Source of the DNA: Merdicola sp963557785
GTDB taxonomy: Bacteria > Bacillota > Clostridia > TANB77 > CAG-508
NCBI GenBank assembly: GCA_963557785.1
Contig: CAUWBF010000009.1
Span: 5,371 to 69,370, forward strand
DNA length: 64,000 nt
Reading direction: 5' to 3'
In this document: positions 1 to 8,779 of the stretch, in pieces
Layout of the letters: each line of letters begins with the position of its first letter
How positions within the stretch are numbered: the stretch's first letter is position 1
Position numbers and translations under genes: made by a program
Notes under the pieces: model-generated
Seen by the model: the letters and a program-made list of their open reading frames with translations, nothing else
Database searches by the model: none
What the model was told of the DNA's origin: nothing

Positions 1-156
1 CAGTTCCATCGTTGATTTTTATTTAAAGGTTTAGGAAAAAGGGTTGTTTTTCTCCCTTTGATTGTTCTTTGGTTTGTATGGTTGTTTTAATATTGCAAAA
101 ATACAAATAAAATATCATGTTAGCAAATTTAATAACATGAAAATCAGATATTTATC

Positions 157-205
157 AAAAAAAAGAAGGCCATTCTTGGCTTTTGCCTGAAACGGTCTTC
201 TTCTT
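157..205 (-). terminator. Rho-independent terminator of the recombinase-like gene
   Basis: Read on the minus strand, an AAGAAG-containing arm pairs with a CTTCTT-containing arm and is followed by a run of T residues (A run at 157-164 on the plus strand). It lies just past the stop codon of the minus-strand gene ending at 241. Positions 1-156 show no gene. Confidence 0.55.
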
Positions 206-240
206 ACTATCAATGATGATTTACTAAAAGAATACTTAGT

Positions 241-828
241 CTAATGGGTTGAACTGGATGTTGTTTTTCTGATTTTCTGAGGGTAATACACGTCAACATC
301 GTACATCTTTAAGATCCGGTAGATATTACTCTTGCCTCTATACCCAGTCTTCGTCATAATGTCTTTGATACTATACCCGGAACTATACATATTGATAACC
401 AACATATAGCGTTTAAGTTTCTCCTCACTCTTGCTTTGTGAATAATCAGCTTCAAGATTGTCTATGCTCTTTTTCTTCTGAAGAAACATTTTACAAACAA
501 GCAGTAGAACATCCTTTGTGTGAGTTTCTGGAAATAGTATATCCTGTGTATCGAGTTTGTCAGCCAATGATACAATTCTGATGTCTTGCGTAAAGCAATA
601 CTTCAGAAAAAATATCATATCGTGGTAATTGACAAAGGTGTTCGAAAAGGAATATATGATTGCTGTGTCACCTTCCTGAAGGATGTCGATAAACTCCGTC
701 CATTTTTCTCTCCTGTTGTCAATATCAGATTCGATAAAAACAGGACAATTCATTTTTTTTAAAGAATCAATAATTACTTCTTTTTCCTCATTTCGTTGGG
801 TTATATTCCCGTATGCGATATGTTTCAT
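241..828 (-). CDS. Degenerate serine-recombinase-like DNA-binding protein
   Basis: 195 aa. Residues 53-65 (GDTAIIYSFSN...) and 84-96 (RIVSLADKLDTQD) follow the resolvase N-terminal domain pattern, and residues about 147-175 form a helix-turn-helix like the resolvase C-terminus. The expected catalytic serine near residue 10 is not present (AYGNITQ), and the conserved arginine after the GDT strand is missing. It is therefore unlikely to recombine DNA and is more plausibly a DNA-binding regulator or structural protein; that role is inference. It has its own promoter and terminator and is divergent from the operon starting at 1021, with a dyad operator between them. Confidence 0.7.
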   Translation of the reverse strand: MKHIAYGNITQRNEEKEVIIDSLKKMNCPVFIESDIDNRREKWTEFIDILQEGDTAIIYSFSNTFVNYHDMIFFLKYCFTQDIRIVSLADKLDTQDILFPETHTKDVLLLVCKMFLQKKKSIDNLEADYSQSKSEEKLKRYMLVINMYSSGYSIKDIMTKTGYRGKSNIYRILKMYDVDVYYPQKIRKTTSSSTH

Positions 829-848
829 GATTGTGTTTTTATCTGCTG

Positions 849-880
849 CAAAATTAACATTTAAAGTTCACTTAAACAAA
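849..880 (-). promoter_or_regulatory. Bacteroides-type promoter for the recombinase-like gene
   Basis: On the minus strand TTTG (880-877) is followed after 20 bp by TAATTTTG (856-849), matching the Bacteroides -33/-7 consensus with normal spacing. The start codon is 21 bp downstream. Confidence 0.7.
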
Positions 881-903
881 TAGATGTGTAATATTATATT
901 TTG

Positions 904-934
904 TTGGTTCTATTTATGATAATACTAAAACCAA
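904..934. promoter_or_regulatory. Dyad operator, copy 1
   Basis: TTGGTTCTA (904-912), 13 bp, then TAAAACCAA (926-934), an inverted repeat with one mismatch. It sits between two divergent promoters. Near-identical dyads lie at 29461-29492 and 54401-54432 upstream of the two long operons. Confidence 0.6.
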
Positions 935-982
935 AAACCCAAAAAAATAGGGGAAAATATCAATTGAATAAGGGATTATGGT

Positions 983-990
983 TATCTTTG
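983..990 (+). promoter_or_regulatory. -7 box for the 1021 operon
   Basis: TATCTTTG is a perfect Bacteroides TAnnTTTG box, 30 bp before the ATG at 1021. The -33 element is not clear. Confidence 0.55.
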
Positions 991-1020
991 ACGCACAGTT
1001 TTACATAATCCTAATCTTAT

Positions 1021-2070
1021 ATGAAGAAAATTAAATTGTTTTTGAAGATTCGAAAATGCAAAGGGGGCATTGCTTCGTTTGCAATTCTGGTGCTGCCCGG
1101 ACTCGTGGGTTGTGGCAAATCGGGTGAGTATTCCTTCGATAAGCCGGAGGATGCCATTGAGTGCTATCAATCCTTTCATTCAAAACTCAAAGAACTGAAA
1201 AGCTCAAACACGAGTGATTTTGGCAATATGCTGAAAAAGTGGAGAGAGGTAAACGATACGGTAAAGAAATTCCTTGCAAAGGATTCTGTCTTGGTGAAAG
1301 ACATGGTTGTGGCCGGAAAGTACATAGCCATGAAGGATTCTGTAAAAAATCAAATGATACGGTTGACAGAAACCTGGCGTTACAATTATAATGACGTTAT
1401 GCAGATTAAAGAGCAGACTTCTCCTTTTATAGACGATGAGACTCTGCTCGCTGCCGTTCGTGAATATGAACCTTTTTTCAGTTCCTTGAATACCGTACAG
1501 GTAAAGCCTTCCAACAAGAACAAAGTTCTGAAGCAATATCGGGACTTTCTGCATGAAGCAAAGATTCAGGGTTTTTCCAATAAAGACGATTTGCTGAAAT
1601 TTATTCGGCATGAAGACTATTGCTTTAGAAGCTTTCTTTTACATCTTCACGAAATGGGTAACGATTCTCTTTCTGATATTACCTATATGACAGAAGATGT
1701 TTGCGCTAAGATTTTCTTGGCAGCATCCGTGCGAAAGATTAAAGCCCGTGACGCAATTGCAATTATGTCTATGAGAACAGCAAGAAGATTGTTGCAGAAC
1801 TCTTTACGCTGTATCGACAATATAAATCATTTGCCGATGCAGAACTCTTTGCAGAGGAATGCTTATCTGTGGATGATTATCCAACCTTATATCAGTATTG
1901 ATAATCTCACGATAGCTTCCTTGACAGAAGCGGAAAAAAGCAATCTCCGCGAAATATCTTCTCAGTTGTCAAAGTCCAAAAACTTCGCAAAGGCTTTTGA
2001 TATAGAATTGCAATCGCTTAACTATTTGCTTCCTCAACAGTTCTTGAAATTGTATATTTTATCGTTTTAA
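1021..2070 (+). CDS. Putative lipoprotein of unknown function
   Basis: 349 aa. A basic start and hydrophobic stretch end in the lipobox LVGC, with the lipidated cysteine at residue 31 followed by GKSG, so the protein is probably anchored in the cell envelope. The rest is charged and mostly helical, with no family I recognise. It is the first gene of a plus-strand cluster running to 4072 and has a -7 box 30 bp upstream. The function is unknown. Confidence 0.75.
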   Translation: MKKIKLFLKIRKCKGGIASFAILVLPGLVGCGKSGEYSFDKPEDAIECYQSFHSKLKELKSSNTSDFGNMLKKWREVNDTVKKFLAKDSVLVKDMVVAGKYIAMKDSVKNQMIRLTETWRYNYNDVMQIKEQTSPFIDDETLLAAVREYEPFFSSLNTVQVKPSNKNKVLKQYRDFLHEAKIQGFSNKDDLLKFIRHEDYCFRSFLLHLHEMGNDSLSDITYMTEDVCAKIFLAASVRKIKARDAIAIMSMRTARRLLQNSLRCIDNINHLPMQNSLQRNAYLWMIIQPYISIDNLTIASLTEAEKSNLREISSQLSKSKNFAKAFDIELQSLNYLLPQQFLKLYILSF

Positions 2071-2082
2071 ATTTTTAGCATT

Positions 2083-2535
2083 ATGTTACACAAAGAAATT
2101 AGAAAGTTCATGGCATTAGCTCCGCTTACATGGCCGACATTGATCGAGAAGGGGCAAATGGAAACAGACATTGCAGAAGATTCTGCGGTATTGTTCTTTG
2201 ACCTCAATGAAGCATTCCCGGTAGGATATGTAATGGATGTGCTGGAGGATAACTGGGATCTGAAACTATTGTATCATGCGACCTTGGTAAAGATTCATCA
2301 TGTTTGTTATTTTTCCAATCCGCGTGATGGGCATTTGATGTACAAGATCAATTTCCATACGAACAAAAATGAATATGTAGAAACTATTATTGTTACGTTA
2401 TTTGATAGTATGGAACTTTGGGAAGAAGATTTGGAAACAGACATAAAAGCGCATCAGGAAGAGTTTGAAATTATTGCAGGAGTGGAAAGAAAGGATTTGT
2501 TGTCTATTTTTTGTAAGCTAAATTATGATGGATAA
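2083..2535 (+). CDS. Hypothetical protein
   Basis: 150 aa, acidic, without signal peptide or membrane segment. I do not recognise a family. It starts 12 bp after the lipoprotein gene and its end overlaps the next gene by 11 bp, so translation of the two is probably coupled. Confidence 0.7.
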   Translation: MLHKEIRKFMALAPLTWPTLIEKGQMETDIAEDSAVLFFDLNEAFPVGYVMDVLEDNWDLKLLYHATLVKIHHVCYFSNPRDGHLMYKINFHTNKNEYVETIIVTLFDSMELWEEDLETDIKAHQEEFEIIAGVERKDLLSIFCKLNYDG

Positions 2536-2890
2536 TATTCTTGAAAATATTGCAATTATTATCAACTCGAACAGCAAACGATATGAAGCCCGGATTCCTA
2601 AAAATTTGCGCGAATATTGTGAAATAATCAATGGCCGAATCATTAAGGTGAGCAACCGGGTTCTTCGTATCGAATGTATTTTTGAAAAGAGAAAGAATAA
2701 GGTTTGGTATATCTTCGAAAGAGATATAGAAAAAGTAATTTGCAAGATTGCAAGACGCGACAAAGGCTTCTCCAAGAGGGTAGAAGAAGGTTCTCTCTCG
2801 GTTTACGATGTAGAGTGTATTATCAGACGTTGTACATTTAAAATTTTAAATTTGAAGATGACCTATTCAGACTCAGCACCGATTTTATGA
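2525..2890 (+). CDS. Small basic hypothetical protein
   Basis: 121 aa, strongly basic (many Lys and Arg between residues 45 and 85), with no signal peptide. The start ATG lies inside the end of the preceding gene. High charge and operon position suggest nucleic-acid or protein binding, but no domain is recognised. Confidence 0.6.
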   Translation: MMDNILENIAIIINSNSKRYEARIPKNLREYCEIINGRIIKVSNRVLRIECIFEKRKNKVWYIFERDIEKVICKIARRDKGFSKRVEEGSLSVYDVECIIRRCTFKILNLKMTYSDSAPIL

Positions 2891-2895
2891 ATTTA

Positions 2896-2921
2896 ATATT
2901 ACTCATATTACTCATATTACT
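2896..2921 (+). repeat. 9-bp tandem repeat ATATTACTC, about three copies
   Basis: ATATTACTC occurs at 2896 and 2905 and again (last base changed) at 2914, immediately after the stop of the small basic gene. The rest of the gap to 3152 holds only a weak hydrophobic reading frame. Confidence 0.6.
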
Positions 2922-3152
2922 AAGAATTAGAAAAGCGTGTGCATTGAAGTTTTTTATTCCCTCTTTTAATATTGTATTACTTGTATGGGAAAAATCCATC
3001 TTACATAGAATGGTTCAACTTTTAAGTTCTCTCCTGGTAGATGTGAAGTCCCTTTTATGGGTTATATTTAGACCTGTTTCGAGGTTGTATGTGACTTGCA
3101 TATATTCATGAGAGGTTAGAAAATTATTCATTCCTAATTAATTTCATTGACT

Positions 3153-3704
3153 ATGGTTCTAAGCAATATTTTTTTGTTGATTCTGCTTGCAGCTCTTGTC
3201 GTAATCCCAAGGAAGTTATATGGCAAGCCCAAATCTCGTCATTTTTCTGTTCGGATGATGTATTCGGAAAAAGCCCGGCTTTTTGTAGCTTCCCTCTTGG
3301 GTGTCTCAATTTGTGTGTTTCACATGATCTATTACTCCATTTATCCATTGGAAAAAGGATTGCTCGTATCTTCTCTGTATGTATTCTTTTGTTTCATGTC
3401 AAAGAAAAATATGAAGTTCTTGATGTTTCTTGCTAAATCCGAATATCCAATCCTGCTACTGTCACCTTTGGCGATTGTCTTAGCTTTTATCCCTCATTTT
3501 TTCTCTTGTGCTGCAACTCTTGCCTTTATCGTAATCTTTGCCTGTTTCTTTCCATTCAAAACGAAAGAATGGAAACCTAATGAGCATTTGAATGCGCTTA
3601 ATAAAGGTTTGATAGACGAAGCAATAAGCGAAGTTTTGGATGAAGACGAAGAACAAAAATTTAAAAAAGGGAACAAAAATAAACTCATTCAAGAAACAAA
3701 CTAA
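3153..3704 (+). CDS. Predicted inner-membrane protein
   Basis: 183 aa counted from the ATG at 3153; a TTG two codons earlier is less likely. Hydrophobic segments near residues 3-18, 43-60, 70-85 and 95-135 suggest four or five membrane passes. The last 45 residues are a charged cytoplasmic-type tail rich in Glu and Lys. No family is recognised. It lies 2 bp before the winged-helix gene, so the two are probably co-expressed. Confidence 0.65.
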   Translation: MVLSNIFLLILLAALVVIPRKLYGKPKSRHFSVRMMYSEKARLFVASLLGVSICVFHMIYYSIYPLEKGLLVSSLYVFFCFMSKKNMKFLMFLAKSEYPILLLSPLAIVLAFIPHFFSCAATLAFIVIFACFFPFKTKEWKPNEHLNALNKGLIDEAISEVLDEDEEQKFKKGNKNKLIQETN

Positions 3705-3706
3705 TT

Positions 3707-4072
3707 ATGGAAACAATAACACCAACTTCGATAGATTCCACGATAACATGGATTGCTATGGGTAAAGATTTGATTAAATGCTTGAAGTCAAAAGGCAATC
3801 ATCGTCTTTCGCGCTATGATGCTTTCTTGTGGATAATCGAAAATATTCAGAAAGGACAGCTCGCTTATGAAAAGTCAGGACACATGAACGCAAGGCCGGA
3901 ATACAGGGTACATTCTTTGGAGCGACTTGCACAGGAATGGAATTGGTCGAAACCAACTGTCAGAGACTTCCTTCACGAACTCGTAAGTCTGTCAGCCATC
4001 ACACTGCACAAAGAAGGAAACATCCTCATCTTTTCAGTTGGTAAAACTTCATGCGCAAACCTCGTACTATAG
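3707..4072 (+). CDS. Winged-helix DNA-binding protein
   Basis: 121 aa. Residues about 64-105 (SLERLAQEWNWSKPTVRDFL, then a short wing) form a winged helix-turn-helix. Such small proteins are common just upstream of mobilisation genes in Bacteroidales, where they may regulate relaxase expression or assist at oriT; this role is inferred from position. It is directly followed by the candidate oriT and the relaxase gene. Confidence 0.65.
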   Translation: METITPTSIDSTITWIAMGKDLIKCLKSKGNHRLSRYDAFLWIIENIQKGQLAYEKSGHMNARPEYRVHSLERLAQEWNWSKPTVRDFLHELVSLSAITLHKEGNILIFSVGKTSCANLVL

Positions 4073-4140
4073 TTATGACCCCCTTATTTTCAGCTATGCA
4101 GCCAACTCATTCGATCGGTAGCGCAGCCCACCCAAGGCGA

Positions 4141-4277
4141 AGAGCTTGCTCCCCATCTGGAGTGATGGCAGAGCGGTCGCAAAAGGAGGTTTTCCAAATC
4201 TCTAAGCCTAATTAGAGGTTTTTGCAAAACCTCGATTAGGCTACCACTCTAAAGAGTTCCTTCGGGGAGCAAGCTCT
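4141..4277. other. Candidate oriT: nested inverted repeats upstream of the relaxase
   Basis: A perfect 14-bp outer repeat (agagcttgctcccc at 4141-4154, complement at 4264-4277) encloses a 38-bp hairpin at 4205-4242. The hairpin has two stacked 8-bp stems, AGCCTAAT/ATTAGGCT and GAGGTTTT/AAAACCTC, with a 3-base loop. It is more GC-rich than its surroundings, non-coding, and ends 35 bp before the MobV start. This is typical placement for a relaxase recognition site; the nick site is not identified. Confidence 0.6.
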
Positions 4278-4312
4278 GGTAGAAACAAAGGGAATTAGAA
4301 AATATAAATGAT

Positions 4313-5767
4313 ATGGCAGGAAGAAAACAAGTGATGGATATGAGATCCACAACCTCCGGCATCAGCCAAATGGAAAGCAATGAGCAGCAAAGAAATTGGT
4401 CGGACGAACAATGGAAGAACAAGGCCAAAGACAGCTTGGCCAACTATGATCCAACCCGGGCTTCACTCAACTTTGAAGTAACCAAAGGTGGGGTGGTGCA
4501 GCCTATTGATAAGTCCAAAAGTATTGCTCAAAAGATGGCAGAAAATTTGGCAGCACGAGGTATTAAGGACCCGAATGCAAACCCAAAAGCCGTAATGAAA
4601 AGACGAACTGTTGCGCAGTTCATTTTTGGTGGAAACCGCGAACGAATGCACGAATTGGCCTTTGGAGACCAAAGGGTGGATTTGACCAAAGGCGCAGATA
4701 ATTCCGGAATTACTCGGCATAAGGATATTGAAGAATGGGCAAAGGATGTTTATGAATTTATGTCAAAAAAGTATGGTGAGGATAACATCATTGGCTTCTA
4801 TGTACACTTGGATGAAATGAATCCACATATCCATTGTACCTTGGTTCCGGTGGATGCAGAAAAGAATCGAATTTCATGGACTTCAGTTTTCGGACAGAAT
4901 ATGAAAGAGGAATCTTTCAACATGACCAAACTTCATTCTGAACTGGAAAGACAAGTTAACAGAAAGTGGGGACTGGAACGTGGTAGCAACATGGCCGAGA
5001 CTAAAGCTCGACACAGATCGACTGAAGAATACAAGCGTGACTTGGTAAGAGAGGTCACCAATCTTCAACAGACAAGACAGGAATTGATAAAGCAAATTCA
5101 CCGTAACGAAATCAAGTTGAAAGGACTTTCAACCATGATTGAAAACCTTCAGAATAGGAAAGAAGACATCCAAAAGCAGATTGATTTGATTGCCAAACAG
5201 TTCGGTCAAGAAGGTGTTAACAATGAGGAATTGGGTAATAAAATGGCAGCTTTAAGAGAGGAAATGAAGAGGGTTGATGAAAAATTGGCCGAAAGGCATC
5301 AAATGTTGGAGAATACTAAGAAAGTCCTGCTTGAAGCCAATGAAAAATTGGAGGAGATGAAGAGGGAACACACGAATCTTGAAAAAGATATGGTAAAATC
5401 CGAAGAGAGTAAAATAGCTGATATTCAGAGAAATATGGTGGGTCAGTTTAACGGTATGATGCTTTCTGCAATGCGCCCTATATTGCCAACTTTAACACCT
5501 GAACAACGTGAAATATTGGAGGATAGTGATTTTGCCTTGCTTTTTGAAAAAAGTGCGGAGATTTTAAATTGTGCTGTAATGTTGGCAAGAGGATATATAC
5601 AATTAGCTACTGATTATGCAGTGTCTTGCGGTGGTGGAGGGGGAGGTCCAACTTCTGGATGGGGACGTGATAAAGATGATGATGATGATAGATGGTGGAG
5701 GAAGTGTTTGGCTCACGCTACTGCAATGGTACGCCCTGCAAAAAGGAAGCGCAGTCGTGGTAGATAA
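4313..5767 (+). CDS. MobV-family (Pre/Mob) relaxase
   Basis: 484 aa. The N-terminal 230 residues are a Mob_Pre relaxase domain with the metal-binding motif HLDEMNPHIH at residues 165-174. Residues about 240-370 form a long coiled coil. The C-terminus has a glycine stretch, five aspartates and a basic tail. It should nick oriT and lead the strand into the recipient. A second, shorter copy starts at 6338; 4391-4707 here is base-for-base identical to 6416-6732. The start codon follows the nested repeat at 4141-4277. Confidence 0.9.
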   Translation: MAGRKQVMDMRSTTSGISQMESNEQQRNWSDEQWKNKAKDSLANYDPTRASLNFEVTKGGVVQPIDKSKSIAQKMAENLAARGIKDPNANPKAVMKRRTVAQFIFGGNRERMHELAFGDQRVDLTKGADNSGITRHKDIEEWAKDVYEFMSKKYGEDNIIGFYVHLDEMNPHIHCTLVPVDAEKNRISWTSVFGQNMKEESFNMTKLHSELERQVNRKWGLERGSNMAETKARHRSTEEYKRDLVREVTNLQQTRQELIKQIHRNEIKLKGLSTMIENLQNRKEDIQKQIDLIAKQFGQEGVNNEELGNKMAALREEMKRVDEKLAERHQMLENTKKVLLEANEKLEEMKREHTNLEKDMVKSEESKIADIQRNMVGQFNGMMLSAMRPILPTLTPEQREILEDSDFALLFEKSAEILNCAVMLARGYIQLATDYAVSCGGGGGGPTSGWGRDKDDDDDRWWRKCLAHATAMVRPAKRKRSRGR

Positions 5768-6337
5768 TATGATATTACTCAGTAATACTTATTATTTCAT
5801 TCCCTTGTTTTTATTGTATTGAATCAAGAAATGTAATATCAGTAATACCTTATTTACAATATATATAGTATTGCTGATATTACTTATATATTGGCAGTAA
5901 TTTGATATAAATCGACTTTGGGATAATTGATTTTTCAGGGGGTAAATTATGCGTAATTAAACATAGGGCATAAGTGTATTTAAGATATGGAATAGAAAGA
6001 ATTTAGAACCGTAAGAATTAAGTAGAGAGAGGGATTTCATATTGCAAACATGATTGTGTTACATTTTCATAGTCTTTGGCAGGAGGAATAATTACACGGT
6101 CTGCTTACTGGCATTTAATTCATATTGAAGACTATAATAGATGATGGTATTAGGAATAATGGTTTGTATATTTTTACATATAAGAATCCATTTATTTCTA
6201 TAACTTATTCAGAATAGTATTATCCTTAAAAATATAGACAGATATTTTTATCCTTTGTGTTAGCTTTCTATTATATTATTTCTTGCTAAATTTGTATGGA
6301 AGTTTTACTTGTCTGTATTGAACCAAAAAATTATAAT
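5768..6337. other. AT-rich gap between the two relaxase genes
   Basis: No gene is seen. It holds a small palindrome (ATATTACT-c-AGTAATA near 5772-5788) and a larger hairpin at 5833-5883. A reading frame continuing upstream of the second relaxase ATG (from a TTG-type start near 6296) looks non-coding. Confidence 0.5.
5833..5883. repeat. 16-bp inverted repeat
   Basis: GTAATATCAGTAATAC (5833-5848) pairs with GTATTGCTGATATTAC (5868-5883) at 15 of 16 positions around a 19-bp loop. It could be a terminator of the first relaxase gene or a protein-binding site; no T run follows. Confidence 0.6.
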
Positions 6338-7192
6338 ATGACAGGAAGAAAACAAGTAATGGATATGAGATCCACAACCTCTGGCATCAGCCAAATGGAA
6401 AGCAATGAGCAGCAGAGAAATTGGTCGGACGAACAATGGAAGAACAAGGCCAAAGACAGCTTGGCCAACTATGATCCAACCCGGGCTTCACTCAACTTTG
6501 AAGTAACCAAAGGTGGGGTGGTGCAGCCTATTGATAAGTCCAAAAGTATTGCTCAAAAGATGGCAGAAAATTTGGCAGCACGAGGTATTAAGGACCCGAA
6601 TGCAAACCCAAAAGCCGTAATGAAAAGACGAACTGTTGCGCAGTTCATTTTTGGTGGAAACCGCGAACGAATGCACGAATTGGCCTTTGGAGACCAAAGG
6701 GTGGATTTGACCAAAGGCGCAGATAATTCCGGGATAACACGCTGTAAATACATCGAAGAATGGGCTAAAGATATATATAGTTTCATGGCTAAAAAATATG
6801 GTGAAGAAAACATCATGAGCTTCTATGTTCACTTAGATGAAATGAACCCACATATCCATTGTACCTTGGTTCCGGTAGATGCAGAGAAGAATCAAATTTC
6901 ATGGAGAACTGTTTTCGGACAGAATATGAAAGAGGAATCTTTTAACATGACTAAACTTCATTCTGAACTGGAAAGAGAGGTCAACAGAAAGTGGGGATTG
7001 AAACGTGGAAATAACACGGTCGAGACAAAAGCCAAGCATCGGTCATTGTATGAATACAAACTTGATTTAGTCAGAGAAGTTACACATCTTCTGCTGAAGA
7101 AGGATAAATTGGATAGAGAAATTCATGAAATGGAAGCAAGGATAAATGATCTTGAAAGCAGATTTGAGAACTTGCTTGACATTGAGAAGTAG
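6338..7192 (+). CDS. Second MobV-type relaxase, short form
   Basis: 284 aa from the ATG at 6338, matching the start of its twin. It has the same relaxase domain and motif HLDEMNPHIH at 165-174. It ends shortly after a short coiled coil, lacking the roughly 200-residue C-terminal region of the first copy. Codons 27-131 are identical in DNA to the twin; later parts alternate diverged and identical patches, which suggests gene conversion. All core residues remain, so it may be active. Confidence 0.85.
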   Translation: MTGRKQVMDMRSTTSGISQMESNEQQRNWSDEQWKNKAKDSLANYDPTRASLNFEVTKGGVVQPIDKSKSIAQKMAENLAARGIKDPNANPKAVMKRRTVAQFIFGGNRERMHELAFGDQRVDLTKGADNSGITRCKYIEEWAKDIYSFMAKKYGEENIMSFYVHLDEMNPHIHCTLVPVDAEKNQISWRTVFGQNMKEESFNMTKLHSELEREVNRKWGLKRGNNTVETKAKHRSLYEYKLDLVREVTHLLLKKDKLDREIHEMEARINDLESRFENLLDIEK

Positions 7193-7213
7193 AAGAAATT
7201 CAAACATAAAATC

Positions 7214-8347
7214 ATGGTAACAGTAGAAGAAATTCAGGAAGCAATAAAGAACCGCAAACCTATATTTTATCCCAATAACAGGATTTCCTACGATGCGTAC
7301 AAATTTCTTCGCAAAGTAACAAAAGCTGACAGGGATATATTGTTGTCGGAATTTCCACCTTTCGACCCCCAAAAGAGGCATTCGCTATTCATCGTTTTTA
7401 CTTGCCCTTTGTGCGGAAAAGAGTTTGAAATTAGTTTTTCTAAAGCGAAGTTTATTTCTTTTATTCGAACTGATTTCAATTATCAAGATTTGTGCGAAAC
7501 AAAATATCCACAACATACCGCCGGATGTGCAGAGTTTGAGAACTATATTAAAATGTACAAGCCCAAAGGAATTTCATTTTCTAAGTTCTATATGTGTCAG
7601 GAGTGTTGCGACTCTCTACAAGATGAGGAAGAACAGGTGTTTGAAGAGTTTTATAATGATCCTCTCTTTTGGGTAAATACGCATTCTCCCGAACAGTGTA
7701 GCTGGCAGTGGGATAAAATTGTCAACCTGTACGCATATCCGGAAGACTTCAGCAATAGGCCTGAAGGATGGAAATATTGTGGTGTGAAATATAAAGAAAG
7801 GTATAGTAATTTCAAGGTGGCTACTATGTATGAATCAAATTATCAAAATTGGAAAAACGTCCAAGATAGAACCATTATTCATAAAAAGGATTCAACTGCC
7901 CAGGAGATTATACAACAAATCATTGAGAACAAATCTTTTGAGAAGAAAAGAACACAAGGTTTTAGTAGAACACTTGAATTGGCTAAAAAACTCCTTGATG
8001 GCATTATCAATGATGTAGAACTAAAAAGCCTGTTAGATTACGTTGCTATAGAAAGTGCCTATATATTAAAAATTTCACGGAAACAGCTTTTCCCAACAAA
8101 GGTATTTAATTTCGGAAAATACAAAGGATATAATATACATGAAGTAATAGATGCTGATAGAGATTATATTACATGGGCTTTGACTAATTTGGATAATTTC
8201 ATGCTTGATGAAGAAGCCATGAAACACTATCGAGGTGAAGCATGGGAAATGTCAAGCGAAAAAAGTGATAGTCATGAAGCATTGGAAACTGTTGATACAC
8301 AAAAACATAATTCAAAAGTGGAAGAAGTTGATGATTGTCCTTTTTAA
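7214..8347 (+). CDS. Zinc-finger protein with ExoX-C-like domain
   Basis: 377 aa. Residues 64-67 (CPLC) with C105 and the CQECC cluster at 128-132 look like zinc ligands. Residues about 298-335 (FNFGKYKGYNIHEV...DYITWAL) match the small domain found at the C-terminus of exonuclease X and in other DNA-processing proteins. No nuclease catalytic domain is visible, so it may bind DNA rather than cut it. It starts 21 bp after the second relaxase gene and is probably co-transcribed, suggesting a role in processing transferred DNA. Confidence 0.7.
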   Translation: MVTVEEIQEAIKNRKPIFYPNNRISYDAYKFLRKVTKADRDILLSEFPPFDPQKRHSLFIVFTCPLCGKEFEISFSKAKFISFIRTDFNYQDLCETKYPQHTAGCAEFENYIKMYKPKGISFSKFYMCQECCDSLQDEEEQVFEEFYNDPLFWVNTHSPEQCSWQWDKIVNLYAYPEDFSNRPEGWKYCGVKYKERYSNFKVATMYESNYQNWKNVQDRTIIHKKDSTAQEIIQQIIENKSFEKKRTQGFSRTLELAKKLLDGIINDVELKSLLDYVAIESAYILKISRKQLFPTKVFNFGKYKGYNIHEVIDADRDYITWALTNLDNFMLDEEAMKHYRGEAWEMSSEKSDSHEALETVDTQKHNSKVEEVDDCPF

Positions 8348-8430
8348 AGGATTCTGATTTTACTTTATTCAGTATCTAACTTTGTGGAAGTTTTTGAACA
8401 AATAACAATAAAACGAATACGATGCGGAAT

Positions 8431-8480
8431 TTACAAACACATTCACGACCTCTTCATAGATTTCGTAAATGTGTATGTAA
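8431..8480. terminator. Inverted repeat between convergent genes
   Basis: 17-bp arms (8431-8447 and 8464-8480) match at 15 positions around a 16-bp loop, between the plus-strand gene ending at 8347 and the minus-strand antitoxin ending at 8494. It lacks a clear T run, so a terminator role is only likely. Confidence 0.4.
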
Positions 8481-8493
8481 CGCTATACATGGA

Positions 8494-8754
8494 CTATAAC
8501 GATTCAAGTAAAGACATAGACTGCTCAATAGTCTTGCAAGTTACACCTTTCCCGGCCTTGTAATCTTCCCTTGCCTTGGCAATCTTCTCTCTGAACTCTT
8601 CACTGATTGTGTAATCTTCCTTGTGAACCGGAACAAGCATATAGGACTTTTTGATACCTCTGTGAATAATAATATCCTCACCAGCATCAACCTTATCCAA
8701 AATCAAAGCCTGCTTTTCCCTAAATTCTCTTGTTGTGTAGTTGAATGTTGCCAT
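8494..8754 (-). CDS. Phd/YefM-type antitoxin, orphan
   Basis: 86 aa. The start MATFNYTTREFREKQ fits the DNA-binding N-terminus of Phd/YefM antitoxins, and the C-terminal EFREKIAKAREDYKAGKG segment resembles their toxin-neutralising helix. No toxin gene lies downstream; the next sequence is a convergent intergenic repeat. Its promoter is overlapped by a palindrome at 8788-8826, consistent with the self-repression usual in this family. Confidence 0.8.
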   Translation of the reverse strand: MATFNYTTREFREKQALILDKVDAGEDIIIHRGIKKSYMLVPVHKEDYTISEEFREKIAKAREDYKAGKGVTCKTIEQSMSLLESL

Positions 8755-8779
8755 AAATCTATTGTTTTTAGGTTCGGTG

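Noticed and set aside
2896..2921. Short repeats as a CRISPR array
   Set aside because: The tandem 9-mers have no spacers, and no cas genes were seen anywhere in the window.
2887..3111. Hydrophobic 74-codon plus-strand frame after the small basic gene
   Set aside because: It is built partly from the ATATTACTC repeat (Leu/Ile runs), has no promoter of its own and reads like translated AT-rich spacer.
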